Positions 43,391 to 52,910 are shown, numbered from the stretch's first letter. The stretch: 64,000 nt of DNA from Rhodospirillaceae bacterium (GCA_018401495.1 JAGYJX010000006.1:496001-560000); one strand, 5' to 3'. A program made the numbers and translations. Notes: generated by a model from the letters alone, not told the origin.

Positions 43391-43864
43391 ATGGCCAACG
43401 ACGTCGATCGCGTTTGGGAACTGGTCGAGAAGATCGGCTTCTGCATGCTGGCCAGCCGGGACGGCGAGGACATTCGCTCCCGGCCGATGGCGGCCCACGC
43501 CGCGCGGGACGAGAACGCTGTCTACTTTCTCACCGATGCCGGCAGTCACAAGGACGAGGAGGTGGCGCGCGACCCGCATGTCGCGCTCGCGTTCGCCGAT
43601 TCCGGCGGCCAGACCTACGTCTCGGTCAGCGGCCGCGCCGAGGTGCTCGACGATCGTGGCAAGGTCCGCGAATTGTGGTCGACACCGGCCAAGGCCTGGT
43701 GGAGCGATCCCGACGATCCTGCCATCCGGATCCTGAAGGTCGTCCCCAAGGACGCCCAGTACTGGGACAGCCCGGGCACCATCGTCAGCACCGTGAAGAT
43801 GATGGCGGCGGCGGTCTCCGGCAGCCGGCCGAACCTCGGCGACAACGCCAAGGTCGACCTCTGA
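43391..43864 (+). CDS. Pyridoxamine-5'-phosphate-oxidase-fold (general stress type) protein
   Basis: This 157-aa flavin-binding split-barrel protein has RVWELVEKIGFCMLASRDG, RSRPMAAHAARDE and YFLTDAGSHKDEEV, and a late TPAKAWWSDPDDPAI box typical of the general-stress-protein-26 subgroup. It probably binds FMN or F420-like flavin in the cytoplasm, with unknown substrate. The ATG at 43391 is preferred over an in-frame ATG 75 bases earlier. Confidence 0.88.
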   Translation: MANDVDRVWELVEKIGFCMLASRDGEDIRSRPMAAHAARDENAVYFLTDAGSHKDEEVARDPHVALAFADSGGQTYVSVSGRAEVLDDRGKVRELWSTPAKAWWSDPDDPAIRILKVVPKDAQYWDSPGTIVSTVKMMAAAVSGSRPNLGDNAKVDL

Positions 43865-43903
43865 GGCGACCGGCGGGCCCGACCGTTCCCGGCTCGCCGT
43901 CGC

Positions 43904-43932
43904 TTGACGCCCATGGCCCGCTCGCGTATATC
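43904..43932 (+). promoter_or_regulatory. Sigma-70 promoter of rpmB
   Basis: TTGACG (43904-43909) and TATATC (43927-43932) are spaced by exactly 17 bases. The leader of about 90 bases before rpmB holds two hairpins: GCGCCGCC with GGCGGCGC, and CTCGGCCC with GGGCCGAG. Confidence 0.75.
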
Positions 43933-44023
43933 GCCGGCTCTGCGCCGCCCGATGTCCGGCGGCGCTCCAGTTTGCATGGTCCACGGAGGCGCTCGGCCCC
44001 GGGCCGAGATGAAGGAGCGACCC

Positions 44024-44317
44024 ATGGCGCGACGCTGCCAGCTCACCGGCAAAGGCGTGCTGACCGGTAACAACGTCAGCCACGCCAACAACAAGACCCG
44101 TCGGCGTTTCCTGCCGAACCTGCAGGAGACGGCGCTGCTGTCCGACGCGCTCGGCCAGATGATCCGGCTGCGGCTGTCGGCCCACGCCATTCGCTCGATC
44201 GAGCACAACGGCGGACTCGACGCCTACCTCGCCAAGGCGAAGGCCGACGGCCTCCCGCAGGAGGCGCGGCGCCTGAAGAAGCGCATCGAGAAGGCGCAGG
44301 CGCGGACCGCCGCCTGA
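44024..44317 (+). CDS. rpmB: Large ribosomal subunit protein bL28
   Basis: This 97-aa basic protein begins [20 protein letters not shown], the bL28 signature, followed by [12 protein letters not shown]. Length and C-terminal helix match alphaproteobacterial bL28. The AAGGAG ribosome site lies eight bases before the ATG, with a good promoter upstream and an intrinsic terminator after the stop, so it is a single-gene unit. Confidence 0.97.
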   Translation: MARRCQLTGKGVLTGNNVSHANNKTRRRFLPNLQETALLSDALGQMIRLRLSAHAIRSIEHNGGLDAYLAKAKADGLPQEARRLKKRIEKAQARTAA

Positions 44318-44344
44318 TCCTCGTCGCTTCGACCGGAATGTGAG

Positions 44345-44374
44345 ACGCCCGCCGCAAGGCGGGCGTTCTCGTTT
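44345..44374 (+). terminator. Terminator after rpmB
   Basis: ACGCCCGCC (44345-44353) and GGCGGGCGT (44358-44366) form a perfect 9-bp stem with loop GCAA, followed by TCTCGTTT. It lies 28 bases after the rpmB stop. Confidence 0.85.
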
Positions 44375-44391
44375 GGCGCGGAGTTCGGCGA

Positions 44392-45039
44392 TCAGAACTT
44401 GCCGAACTTCAGATACGCCTGCTCCGCGTCCATGCCGTCCATGATGGCGCGCCGCATGTCTCCCTCGGTGCCCATGACCGCCTCGGTGTCGGACACGACG
44501 TCCTCGGCGATTTCCTTTGGGATGATCACCACGCCGTCGCGGTCGCCCAGCAGCCAGTCGCCCGAGCGGATGGTGACCGAGCCGATGGTCACCGGCTCGC
44601 CGAGGGTGTCGTAGGTCCAGCGCTCGACGATGTCGGCCGGCGTGTTGGCCTCGCAGAACACCGGGAACCCCATCTCCAGGACGAAATCGGTGTCGCGGCA
44701 GTGGCCGTCGACCACGTAGCCGCGGGTGTGCTTGACCCGCAGCGCCTGCGCCGACAACTCGCCCATCAACGCGATCGCCTTGGTGTTCGGCTGGCACACC
44801 AGCACCTTGCCGCCCGGGACCCGCGAGAGCACCCGGCTCCAGCGCAGCAGGGTCTCGTGGCGCGACAGCGTCTGATCGACATGGCCCGAGATCGTGAAGA
44901 TCTCGCCGGCCAGCCGGCGGGTCGGGTCGAGGGCGCGGATCGAGGGTGGCAGGACCTGGTTTCCGTAGCCCTTGATGCGCAGCACGTCGTGCACGGCGCT
45001 GGCGTAGCAGGCGGCGAGGCGGTCGGCGAGGTCAGCCAT
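44392..45039 (-). CDS. RraA-like / 4-hydroxy-4-methyl-2-oxoglutarate aldolase family protein
   Basis: This 215-aa protein has the RraA-fold: YASAVHDVLRIKG, then a GKVLVCQPNTKAIALMGELS stretch, and GYVVDGHCRDTDFV carrying the substrate-binding Arg-Asp. Members are divalent-metal aldolases/decarboxylases for branched oxo acids, or the RNase E regulator RraA. The context here, divergent from a glutamine-synthetase-like gene and not in an RNA-processing locus, favours an enzyme. GGGAGG precedes the ATG at 45039. Confidence 0.85.
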   Translation of the reverse strand: MADLADRLAACYASAVHDVLRIKGYGNQVLPPSIRALDPTRRLAGEIFTISGHVDQTLSRHETLLRWSRVLSRVPGGKVLVCQPNTKAIALMGELSAQALRVKHTRGYVVDGHCRDTDFVLEMGFPVFCEANTPADIVERWTYDTLGEPVTIGSVTIRSGDWLLGDRDGVVIIPKEIAEDVVSDTEAVMGTEGDMRRAIMDGMDAEQAYLKFGKF

Positions 45040-45149
45040 CGGTTCCTCCCTCGGCGCTTCCAGTCGCGCCGGGATTGTCGTTAGAGTGCGGTCGGACGCC
45101 GCGGGGGCGCCACAGATCCAAGGCAAGCGTAACCGGGAGACTTTGGCGC

Positions 45150-46518
45150 ATGGAGCCGAGTGAGGTCAAAACCGCCGAACAGGCGCTGGCGCTGGTGGAT
45201 GAGCGGCGTCTGTCGCACGTCAAGGTCGGGGTGTTCGACATCGACGGCATCCTGCGCGGAAAATGGATGGGCCGCGACAAGTTCGAGAGCGCGCTCAAGA
45301 AGGGCTACGGCTTCTGCGACGTGGTGCTGGGCTGGGACAGCAACGACCAGCTCTACGACAACGTGCAGGTCACCGGCTGGCACACCGGCTACCCGGACGC
45401 CGAACTGCGCCTGCTGCCCGAGACCTGCCGCGACGTGCCGTTCGAGCCGGACATGGTGTTCGTGCTCTCGGAGTTCGCCGGCAAGTGGGAGAACGTCTGC
45501 CCGCGCGGCGCCCTGCGCCGGATGATCGACAAGGCCGCCGGCATGGGCTTCGGCGTCAAGGCGGCGTGCGAGTACGAGTTCTTCCTGTTCGACGAGACGC
45601 CGGATTCGGTGCGCGCCAAGAACTACAAGAACCTCAAGCCGCTGACGCCGGGCTTCTTCGGCTACTCGGCGCTCCGATCGTCGGTGCACGCCGACCTGCA
45701 CCTCAGTTTCGTCGAGACCATGGAGCAGATGGGGATCCCGATCGAGGGCTTGCACACCGAGACCGGGCCCGGCGTGCTGGAAGCGGCGATCCAGGTGACC
45801 GACGCGCTCGACGCGGCGGACCGGGCGGCGCTGTTCAAGACCTTCTCCAAGGTGTTCTTCCAGCGCCACAACATCATGGCGACCTTCATGGCCAAGTGGT
45901 CGAAGGACGTTCCCGGGCAGTCCGGCCACATCCACCTGTCGCTCACCGACCGCAAGGGCAAGCCGGTGTTCCACGACGCCAAGGCGGCGGACACCATGTC
46001 CGACACCATGCGCTGGTTCGTCGGCGGCCAGCAGGCGCTGATGCCGGAACTGCTGGCGATGACCGCGTCGACGGTGAACGCCTACACGCGGCTGATCCCG
46101 GGGTTCTGGGCGCCGACCGACGCCACCTGGGGCATGGACAACCGGACCACCGCCCTGCGCGCCGATCACCGGCTCGCCGTCGGCCCAGCGCGTCGAGTAC
46201 CGGGTGGCGAGCGCCGATTCCAACCCCTACCTGGCGATGGCCGCCGCCCTCGGCTCCGGCCTGTGGGGCATCGAGAACAAGGTCGAGCCGGGCCCCGGCG
46301 TGGTCGGCAACGCCTATGACCGCAAGCACCCGGCCAAGCTGGCCTTGCCGCGCACCCTGTGGGACGCCGCCCAGCGCCTGAAGAAGTCGAAGGCCGGGCG
46401 GGAGCTGTTCGGCGACGCCTTCGTCGAGCACTTCGCCGCCACCCGCGAGTGGGAGGAGCGCGAGTTCCGCCGCGCCATCACCGACTGGGAGATGGCGCGC
46501 TACTTCGAGATCATCTGA
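45150..46518 (+). CDS. Glutamine-synthetase family ligase (one frameshift)
   Basis: This protein of about 455 residues is in the glutamine synthetase superfamily, which joins ammonia or amines to gamma-glutamyl phosphate. CEYEFFLFDE is the first metal-binding glutamate motif, GLHTETGPGVLEAAI the second, and SGHIHLSLTDRKG holds the conserved His. An extra G near 46,162 shifts the frame; corrected, TALRAITGSPSAQRVEYR gives the arginine-rich glutamate-binding site. It lacks the features of housekeeping GlnA (shorter C-terminus, no adenylylation-type tail seen), so it is probably a gamma-glutamyl-amine or related ligase. It is divergent from the RraA-like gene. Confidence 0.88.
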
Positions 46519-46524
46519 GACCGG

Positions 46525-47151
46525 TCAGCCGCGCTTCTCCAGCACGAACCACGTCACGTCGTCGGCCGGGAAGTTCGGGTCGCGGTGGTACTGGAAGCCG
46601 TAGTCGACCAGCCGGAGATCGGGGAAGCGGTCGAGCATCTCGCCGGCGAAGTCGCGCTTGAACAGCCGCTCGGCGTGGCCGCGGTAGGGCACCGAGACCG
46701 GCGTGGGGTTGTAGTACTCGGCGACCAGGATCAGCCGCGACGAGGCGGCGTGCAGGTTGTCGTACACCGTCGGCAGCGCGTCCGGGGCGATGTGGATCAG
46801 CACGCCGCAGACGATCGCGAGGTCGTAGGCGCGGGTGGCGTGCCGCTCGAGGATCGAGCCGTGGTGGACCTGCACGCCGTCGATGCCGCGCAGCGTCTCG
46901 ACCGCCCTGGCGTTGATCTCGATGCCGGCCAGTTCGATCGCCGGGATCAGCCGACGCAGCGCCAGCAGGTTGAGGCCGACGTTCGGCCCGAATTCGATCG
47001 CCGAGCTTACCGGTCCGGCGCGCCGCAGAAGGTTCGAGAACAGGTGCGTGCGCGCCGCCGCCACCGCCTCGCCGCGGTTGCGCTCGACATAATCGTCGCC
47101 GAAGGCGCCGCTCCAGAAGGCTTCCTGCTCGGTCTTCCAGCCGCCGGTCAT
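46525..47151 (-). CDS. Pseudaminic-acid-cluster methyltransferase (TIGR03587-like)
   Basis: This 208-aa class I SAM methyltransferase opens with KTEQEAFWSGAFGDDYVERN, the hallmark of the pseudaminic-acid-associated methylase family. SAIEFGPNVGLNLLAL is motif I. Its acceptor is not known but it is found with pse genes. It ends six bases from the convergent glutamine-synthetase-like gene and begins 91 bases from pseH, transcribed away from it. Confidence 0.88.
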   Translation of the reverse strand: MTGGWKTEQEAFWSGAFGDDYVERNRGEAVAAARTHLFSNLLRRAGPVSSAIEFGPNVGLNLLALRRLIPAIELAGIEINARAVETLRGIDGVQVHHGSILERHATRAYDLAIVCGVLIHIAPDALPTVYDNLHAASSRLILVAEYYNPTPVSVPYRGHAERLFKRDFAGEMLDRFPDLRLVDYGFQYHRDPNFPADDVTWFVLEKRG

Positions 47152-47242
47152 CCGGCCCTCCCCATCGTCGTCGTTCGACCCGCCAAGGTCATGCTATCAC
47201 ACCGGCTTCCGCAATACGGCCATCCCCGGCTAGGCTCGCACG

Positions 47243-47708
47243 ATGCCGAGTGATCCGCCCCCTGAACTCCGGCCTGCCGACGCCTCGGATTCCGGCGATC
47301 TGCTGGCGTGGCGGAACGACCCGGAGACCCGCGCCAACTCGCGCAGCACCGGGCCGGTCGACGCGGCGACCCATCAGACCTGGCTGACGCACGCGCTCGC
47401 CGATCCGAATCGGCGGCTGTGGATCGCCGAGGCGGGCGGCGCCAAGGTGGGGACCCTTTCGGTGGTCCGGCTCGACGACGGCAGGGCGGAGTTCTCGATC
47501 ACCGTGGCCCCGACACTGGCGAGGGCGCGGGATCGGTGTCGAGATGCTGCGCGTCGGTGTGGCGGAGGCGCAGCGGCTGTGGCCGGGGGCGCCGCTGTTG
47601 GCGTGGATCCGCATCAACAACACCGCCAGTTGCCGGCTGTTCGAGCGCTGCGGGTTTCGCCTGCTCGGCGAGGAAGCCGGGTTTCGGCGTTACGGCGTCG
47701 AGCCCTGA
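47243..47708 (+). CDS. pseH: PseH-like GNAT acetyltransferase (one frameshift)
   Basis: LRPADASDSGDLLAWRNDPE at the N-terminus is characteristic of PseH and related sugar-nucleotide N-acetyltransferases; GVEMLRVGVAEAQRL and NNTASCRLFERCGFRLLGE form the acetyl-CoA-binding and C-terminal parts after a frame change near 47,518. About 154 residues. In the pathway it acetylates the 4-amino group of the UDP-linked diamino-trideoxy sugar. Its last 19 bases overlap the end of pseG on the opposite strand. Confidence 0.82.
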
Positions 47709-48772
47709 CGGGTCAGTTTCGCCGCCAGCGCCGCCACCACCCGGTCCGCACCCCACCCGTCGACCAGCAGGCGGGCGTTGGCCGACAGGTCGCGCCGGCG
47801 GTCGGGCGTCGCCACCAGCGCGGCGACCTCAGCGCTCACGGCGTCGACCGTCAGATCCGCCAGCGGACCCAGGTAGACGGCGGCGCCGCGGGCGCCGAAC
47901 GCGGCACCCGGCGCCGTCTCGCTGGCGTTCTGCGCCCCGAGGAGCATCGGCACGCCGAGGGCCGCGAGTTCCAGCGCGGTGGTGCCGGCGGCCGACACGG
48001 CGAGATCGGCCTCCAGCATCAGGCCGGGCATGTCGCGGACGTCCTGCAGCACCGCGATCGGCATTCCGGTATCGATGGCCTGTCGCTCGACCGCCGCGCG
48101 CGCCGGGTTGGCGGCGCCGACCACGACCACGATCTCCGGCGTCGGGCGCACCCCCGCGGTCGCCCGCGCCACCCCCTCGAGCAGCAGCCGGGTGAACCCG
48201 TAGGGGTCGGCACCGCCCATCAGGACGAGCACCCGGCGGACCGTCGCGGCGGGCGGTCGCGCCTCGGCGATCCGCTCCCGAAACTCCCGGCGCAGCAGGC
48301 ACCAGTCCGGTCCCAGGCAAAGCGTGGCGCCGGTCCGGCCTTCGTACAGCGCCGGGGTGGCGTGGACGTTCTGGTTGAGCAGCAGGTCGCCCGGGTAGTG
48401 GTCGCGGTGCGCCATGTCGTCGATCGTCAGCAGCACCGCGCCGGTCCCGGCGGCTTCCCGAAGCTCGGAATCGGCGATGTGCAGGCCGTCGACGACCACG
48501 GCGTCGGATCCCCGGATCAGACCCGCGGTGTCCCGGCGGCCGGGCTCCGCCACCTCGCGCACCGCGTCGCGGTAGCGGTCGGCGATCGAGGGCGGCATCT
48601 CGGCGCAGGCGAGCCGGACCGCGCCACCGGCCGCCCGCCAGGCCTCGGCGAGGGCCAGGCAGCGCATGGCGTGGCCGAGACCGATGCCGGGGCCGGCGTC
48701 GGTGCGGATCGTCAGGACGGCGCCGGCGAGCGCCGGAACCGCCGGCGGCGTCCTGTCGGTTTCGCGGGCCAA
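47690..48772 (-). CDS. pseG: UDP-2,4-diacetamido-2,4,6-trideoxy-beta-L-altropyranose hydrolase PseG
   Basis: This 360-aa GT-B-fold hydrolase removes UDP from the sugar before condensation with PEP by PseI. IRTDAGPGIGLGHAMRCLAL is the conserved N-terminal loop, DGLHIADSELR and LTIDDMAHRDH follow, and VLVLMGGADPYGFT starts the second domain, with an SAAGTTALELAALGVP box near the end. The frame is intact. It is convergent with pseH and divergent from a methyltransferase gene. Confidence 0.92.
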   Translation of the reverse strand: MARETDRTPPAVPALAGAVLTIRTDAGPGIGLGHAMRCLALAEAWRAAGGAVRLACAEMPPSIADRYRDAVREVAEPGRRDTAGLIRGSDAVVVDGLHIADSELREAAGTGAVLLTIDDMAHRDHYPGDLLLNQNVHATPALYEGRTGATLCLGPDWCLLRREFRERIAEARPPAATVRRVLVLMGGADPYGFTRLLLEGVARATAGVRPTPEIVVVVGAANPARAAVERQAIDTGMPIAVLQDVRDMPGLMLEADLAVSAAGTTALELAALGVPMLLGAQNASETAPGAAFGARGAAVYLGPLADLTVDAVSAEVAALVATPDRRRDLSANARLLVDGWGADRVVAALAAKLTRQGSTP

Positions 48773-48914
48773 CGCATCGCCTCCTCGGTCGCAGTCGGAC
48801 CCGGCACCATACCGCTGCCGCCGGGGTCCGGGCGACGCGATCGAGAAGCGGCTGGAAACTTGGCGGTGTTTTGACCACCCTCACGGATCGCAGCGCGTCT
48901 GCAAGGAGGGTCGC

Positions 48915-49691
48915 ATGGCCAGGGACGAGAATCCGTCGGCCGACAAGCCGCTGGTGCTGCGCGGCAGCACCGAGGAGGAGATCCGCCGCCGCGACCGGCT
49001 GGTGGAACTGCTCCGCGCCTCGCCGATCCCGACGGAGGAACTGCCGCACAACCTCGGCCTCTACCTGACGCGGCAGACGCTGGCCCGGCTGCTGTTCATG
49101 CAGGAACTGTATCGGCTTGCCCTGCCGGTGCACGGCGTGATCGCCGAGTTCGGGGTGCGCTGGGGCCAGAACATGTCGCTGTGGACCAGCCTTCGCGGCA
49201 TCTTCGAGCCCTACAACTACAACCGGAAGATCATCGGCTTCGACACCTTCGCCGGCTTCCCGAGCGTGCACGAGAAGGACGGCGGCAACCCGGCGGTGCG
49301 GGCCGGTGCCTACGGCGTCACCGAAGGCTACGCCGCGCATCTCGAGGAGATCCTGGCGATCAACGAGAGCCAGGCGCCGATCCCCCACATCCGCAAGTTC
49401 GAGCTGGTCCAGGGCGACGTGACGGAGACGCTCGACGACTATCTGGCGCGGCACCCCGAGACGATCTTCGCCCTGGTCTACTTCGACTTCGACATCTACG
49501 AGCCGACCCGGCACTGCCTGGAGCGGATCGCCGGCCGCCTCGTGAAGGGCACGGTGATCGGCTTCGACGAACTCAACATGCCGCAGTTTCCGGGCGAGAC
49601 CCTGGCGCTGATGGAGACGCTGGGGCTGCGCAACGTGGCGCTGCGCCGGCTGCCCTATTCGCCGCTGACCTCGTACTTCGTGGTCGACTGA
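48915..49691 (+). CDS. TylF/MycF-type SAM methyltransferase
   Basis: This 258-aa protein resembles macrocin-O-methyltransferase-type enzymes: VIAEFGVRWGQNMSLW (SAM motif I region), IGFDTFAGFPSVHEKDGG, and LVYFDFDIYEPTRHCLE with metal-coordinating acids. It may methylate a sugar in the surface glycan. AAGGAGGG precedes the ATG. Its last 37 bases overlap the convergent SpsF-like gene. Confidence 0.82.
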   Translation: MARDENPSADKPLVLRGSTEEEIRRRDRLVELLRASPIPTEELPHNLGLYLTRQTLARLLFMQELYRLALPVHGVIAEFGVRWGQNMSLWTSLRGIFEPYNYNRKIIGFDTFAGFPSVHEKDGGNPAVRAGAYGVTEGYAAHLEEILAINESQAPIPHIRKFELVQGDVTETLDDYLARHPETIFALVYFDFDIYEPTRHCLERIAGRLVKGTVIGFDELNMPQFPGETLALMETLGLRNVALRRLPYSPLTSYFVVD

Positions 49692-50449
49692 AACCCGCGC
49701 ATCGCCTCGGCCTCGTAGAGCCGGGTCTTCTGGGCGACGCCGCGGTTGACCGCCCGCCACTCCGGGTGCGCCTCGACCAGCGCCAGCACGTCGCGCCATC
49801 CGAAGGTGGGATTTCGCGGGTACAGCGCCTCCAGGATCCGGCGGATCAGCTCGAAGTCCGCCGGCTCGTCCAGGGTCCAGCGATGGCCGCTGAGGTCGGA
49901 GGGGGCGGGCAGGTTGGCGAGCCGGAAGCGCTCGGGGTTGCGGTACAGGTACGGCGTGACGTGCTCGCGGTCGTAGGCATCCACCGCGTCGGCGTCGGCG
50001 GCCCGGAGCGCGGCCATGGTCATCGCCTCGGCGTCGACGCCGATCGGCCAGGACCGTGGGATGCCGTTGGTGACGAAGTCGACCGCCGGGCTGCCTTCGG
50101 TCAACCGGGCGACCACCCGGTCGACGATCTCGGGGTCGGAGAGCGGGCAGTCGCCGGTCAGCCGGACCACGTGGGTGGCGTCCAGCGCCGCCGCCGCCCC
50201 GGCCACCCGCCCCAGCACGTCGACTTCCGAACCGCGAAACACCGGGACGCCGGCCTCGCCGGCGAACGCGGCGACCGGGTCGTCGCTGGGGTTGCCGGTG
50301 GTGGCGATGACGATGCCGTCGAGGCGGCGGGCGCGGGCGACGCGCTCGACCTGATAGCCGAGCATCGGGCGCCCGAGGACGGCCATCAGCACCTTGCCCG
50401 GCAGCCGGGTCGAGGTCATGCGGGCCTGGATCACCGCGATCGTGCGCAC
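49655..50449 (-). CDS. SpsF-like cytidylyltransferase
   Basis: This 264-aa nucleotidyltransferase starts AVIQARMTSTRLPGKVL, the SpsF/acylneuraminate-cytidylyltransferase signature, with VVRLTGDCPLSDPEIVD in the middle and HRWTLDEPADFELIRRI near the end. It likely activates a sugar acid as a CMP derivative, possibly taking the role of PseF here, though SpsF proteins have varied substrates. Confidence 0.85.
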   Translation of the reverse strand: MRTIAVIQARMTSTRLPGKVLMAVLGRPMLGYQVERVARARRLDGIVIATTGNPSDDPVAAFAGEAGVPVFRGSEVDVLGRVAGAAAALDATHVVRLTGDCPLSDPEIVDRVVARLTEGSPAVDFVTNGIPRSWPIGVDAEAMTMAALRAADADAVDAYDREHVTPYLYRNPERFRLANLPAPSDLSGHRWTLDEPADFELIRRILEALYPRNPTFGWRDVLALVEAHPEWRAVNRGVAQKTRLYEAEAMRGFQSTTKYEVSGE

Positions 50450-50577
50450 CCTGGTCGCTCCCGTCCGGTTGGACCGGGCCGATGCTAGCAGAGGCTCCCG
50501 GATCTGTATTCTCGACGCTGCCGGCCGGCGGCGATATGGGTGGGCATCCTCGGATGTTCGACGCCAGAGCGAAGGCG

Positions 50578-51474
50578 ATGACCGACCCTGTCTACCGTGC
50601 CGTGCGCCAGCCCCTCGGGCACGTCGCCATCGAGCCGTCGCCGAGCCCGGAGGCGCTCGCCGCCTACTACGCCGAGCGCTACTACCAGTCGCCGGTCAGC
50701 GCCTCCTACGCCGTCGACTACGACGACCGCGAGATCGCCCACAAGCGGCTGCGGGCGCGGCTCTGGCTGTCGGTGATCGCCGACCTGACCGGTCCCGCCG
50801 AGGGTGCGGCGTTCCTTGAAGTCGGGTGCGGCGAGGGGTTCCTGCTGGCCGCGGCGGGGGCGGCGGGCTGGTCGGTCACCGGCCTGGACTTCGCGGATTC
50901 CGGGTTGCGGCGCTGGCACCCCGAACTCGCCGACCGGGTCGCGGTCGGGGACGCCTACGCCCTGCTCGGCCGCGCCGTCGCCGAGGGCCGGCGTCACCGG
51001 GTCGTGGCGCTGCAGAACGTGCTCGAGCACGTGATCGACCCGGCCCGGCTGCTGCGCGACGTCGCCGGCGTGCTCGAGCCCGGCGGCGTCGTCGTGGTGC
51101 AGGTGCCGAACGACTTCAGCCGGCTCCAGGAGCGCGCCCTGGAACTCGGCCACATCGGGCGGGAGTTCTGGGTCGCGCCGCCCGACCACCTCAGCTACTT
51201 CAACACCGAGACCGGGCCGGCGTTCGCGGCGGCCAACGGCTACGACCTGCTCGACATGTTCGCCGACTTCCCGATCGACTGGTTCCTGTTCCACCCCGGA
51301 TCGGCGTATGTCGACCGCGATCCGGCGGCCGGCAAGGCGGCGCACGCCGCCCGGATCGAGCTGGACCTGCTGCTGGCCGAGCGCGGCATCGAGCCCTACC
51401 GGGAGTTCTACCGGGCGCTGGCCCGCTGCGGCGGTGGTCGCAACATCGCGATGGTCCTGCGACCGCGGACCTGA
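50578..51474 (+). CDS. Class I SAM-dependent methyltransferase
   Basis: This 298-aa protein contains motif I LEVGCGEGFLLAAAGAAG near residue 80, ALQNVLEHVIDPARLLRDV (the Ubie/COQ5 or sugar-methyltransferase post-motif) and a C-terminal extension with PIDWFLFHPGS. The N-terminal part (AAYYAERYYQSPVS) is typical of C-methyltransferases in polysaccharide loci. The ATG at 50578 is chosen over one 96 bases upstream close to the divergent gene. The acceptor is unknown. Confidence 0.82.
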   Translation: MTDPVYRAVRQPLGHVAIEPSPSPEALAAYYAERYYQSPVSASYAVDYDDREIAHKRLRARLWLSVIADLTGPAEGAAFLEVGCGEGFLLAAAGAAGWSVTGLDFADSGLRRWHPELADRVAVGDAYALLGRAVAEGRRHRVVALQNVLEHVIDPARLLRDVAGVLEPGGVVVVQVPNDFSRLQERALELGHIGREFWVAPPDHLSYFNTETGPAFAAANGYDLLDMFADFPIDWFLFHPGSAYVDRDPAAGKAAHAARIELDLLLAERGIEPYREFYRALARCGGGRNIAMVLRPRT

Positions 51475-51490
51475 GGGGCGCCGCGACGGC

Positions 51491-51792
51491 GGGTGGATCC
51501 CGGATGCGTGCCGCCTGCGGCGACCCGCTCCAGGATGACGACAGTGAGGGTGAGGGGGCGATCCCCTCTCTCCCCGTCGTCATCAAGTCAGTGAGCCGGT
51601 CCTCTCTCTCCAGTCGTCATCGAAGTGACGTGCGCCGGCCTTCATCACGGCGGCGGCGGGTGGCTCCCGGCTCGCGCTGCGCTTGGCCGGGATGACGACA
51701 GGGTGGGGGAGGCGCTCGATCTTTGCATCCTCCTCTCCCTCCTCGTCATCCTGGACGAACGCGCGCCAGCGCGGGCGATCCGGGATCCACCC
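51491..51792. repeat. Interspersed palindromic repeat element between convergent genes
   Basis: The outermost arms are an exact 15-bp inverted repeat: GGGTGGATCCCGGAT (51491-51505) and ATCCGGGATCCACCC (51778-51792). Nested within are CAGGATGACGA and its complement TCGTCATCCTG, and further GTCGTCATC or GATGACGAC copies. This is a mosaic of short palindromic units of the kind seen dispersed in GC-rich alphaproteobacteria. The 353-base gap 51,475-51,827 otherwise holds nothing I can assign. Confidence 0.65.
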
Positions 51793-51827
51793 GCGCTCCG
51801 TCGTCAGCGGCGCCGGACGCGGCCGGC

Positions 51828-52811
51828 TCAGTCCGCCGGCGGCTGGGTGGCCGCGGACAGCCCCTCGACCTGCGACCACGGAATCAGCAGGTCGGCGCCG
51901 TGGCGCAGCAGGGTCAGGCCGGTCCGGATCGGCCTCGGCCGGCGGGCGGCGGGATCGCCGTTCAGCAGGCCGAGCAGCCGTTCGGGCATCGCCAGGCCGG
52001 CTTCGATCGACAGGTTGGTGGCACCCCCGAAGCGCGGGTTGACCTCGATGAAGCGGATCCGGCCGTCGGCCGACCGGAAGGCCTGGGCCACCGCCGGGCC
52101 GATCACGCCGGCCGCGCTGCACAGCGCCAGCGCGCGCTCGGCGAGGTCCGGCATGTCCTCGACCCGGCTGACCGTCGACTCGCCGTGGCGAACGGTGAGG
52201 CGGGACCGCACCACCGCCTGCAGCGGCACGCCGTCGAAATCCAGCAGGCAGTCGATGGAATACTCGGGGTCGGTCACGCCTTCGTCGACCAACAGTTCGG
52301 GATCGGCGCGCCAGGCGGTGGCGAGCGCCGCTTCGTCGTCGATCCACCGGGCGTCGCGGCCGCCGGCGCCGAAGCGCGGGCGGGCGAACACCGGGAAGAC
52401 CGTCGGCGGCCGCTCGGCCGAGAAGCGGCGCGGCACGCCGAAGCCCCGGGCGTGGCAGAACTCGACGAACAGCCGCTTGTCCTGCAGCCGCGTGATGGTC
52501 TCCGGCGATGAGACGGCGACGGTGGCGCCGACGGTGGCAAGGCGGTCGCGGCAGCCAGCGAGCGCGAGAAGCTCTTCGTCCCGGGTCGGGATCACCAGCC
52601 GGATGGCAAGGTGTCGGCAAACCTCCTCGAGCCGGTCCACGAAACCACCGTCGTCGGTGGGCGGCAGCAGGATGCCCCGGTCGGCGGCGTGCAGCGCCGG
52701 CGACGCCGGGTTCATGTCGGCCGCCACCACCATGCCATGGCCCTCGAGCGCGCGCTGGAACGCCCGGACCAGGAGCACCTTTGCCGCCGCACTCAGGATC
52801 AGGACGTTCAT
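51828..52811 (-). CDS. ATP-grasp enzyme of the surface-glycan cluster
   Basis: This 327-aa protein has an N-terminal VLILSAAAKVLLVRAFQRAL Rossmann-like part and an ATP-grasp core with FPVFARPRFGAGGRDARWID (nucleotide loop) and FIEVNPRFGGATNLS (metal-binding Glu-Asn). It resembles carbamoyl-phosphate-synthase-like ligases found in sugar-acid and nonulosonic-acid loci. It would ligate a carboxylate to an amine or thiol, perhaps decorating pseudaminic acid; the substrates are unknown. Confidence 0.82.
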   Translation of the reverse strand: MNVLILSAAAKVLLVRAFQRALEGHGMVVAADMNPASPALHAADRGILLPPTDDGGFVDRLEEVCRHLAIRLVIPTRDEELLALAGCRDRLATVGATVAVSSPETITRLQDKRLFVEFCHARGFGVPRRFSAERPPTVFPVFARPRFGAGGRDARWIDDEAALATAWRADPELLVDEGVTDPEYSIDCLLDFDGVPLQAVVRSRLTVRHGESTVSRVEDMPDLAERALALCSAAGVIGPAVAQAFRSADGRIRFIEVNPRFGGATNLSIEAGLAMPERLLGLLNGDPAARRPRPIRTGLTLLRHGADLLIPWSQVEGLSAATQPPAD

Positions 52812-52910
52812 CGTGACGCCTCCACGGCGGCAGTCGGGGATCCCTCGGCGCTTCGCGGGGTCCGGGCACGGTGCTACCTTGCCCTATCGCGACCCACTTC
52901 GGGAACGACC

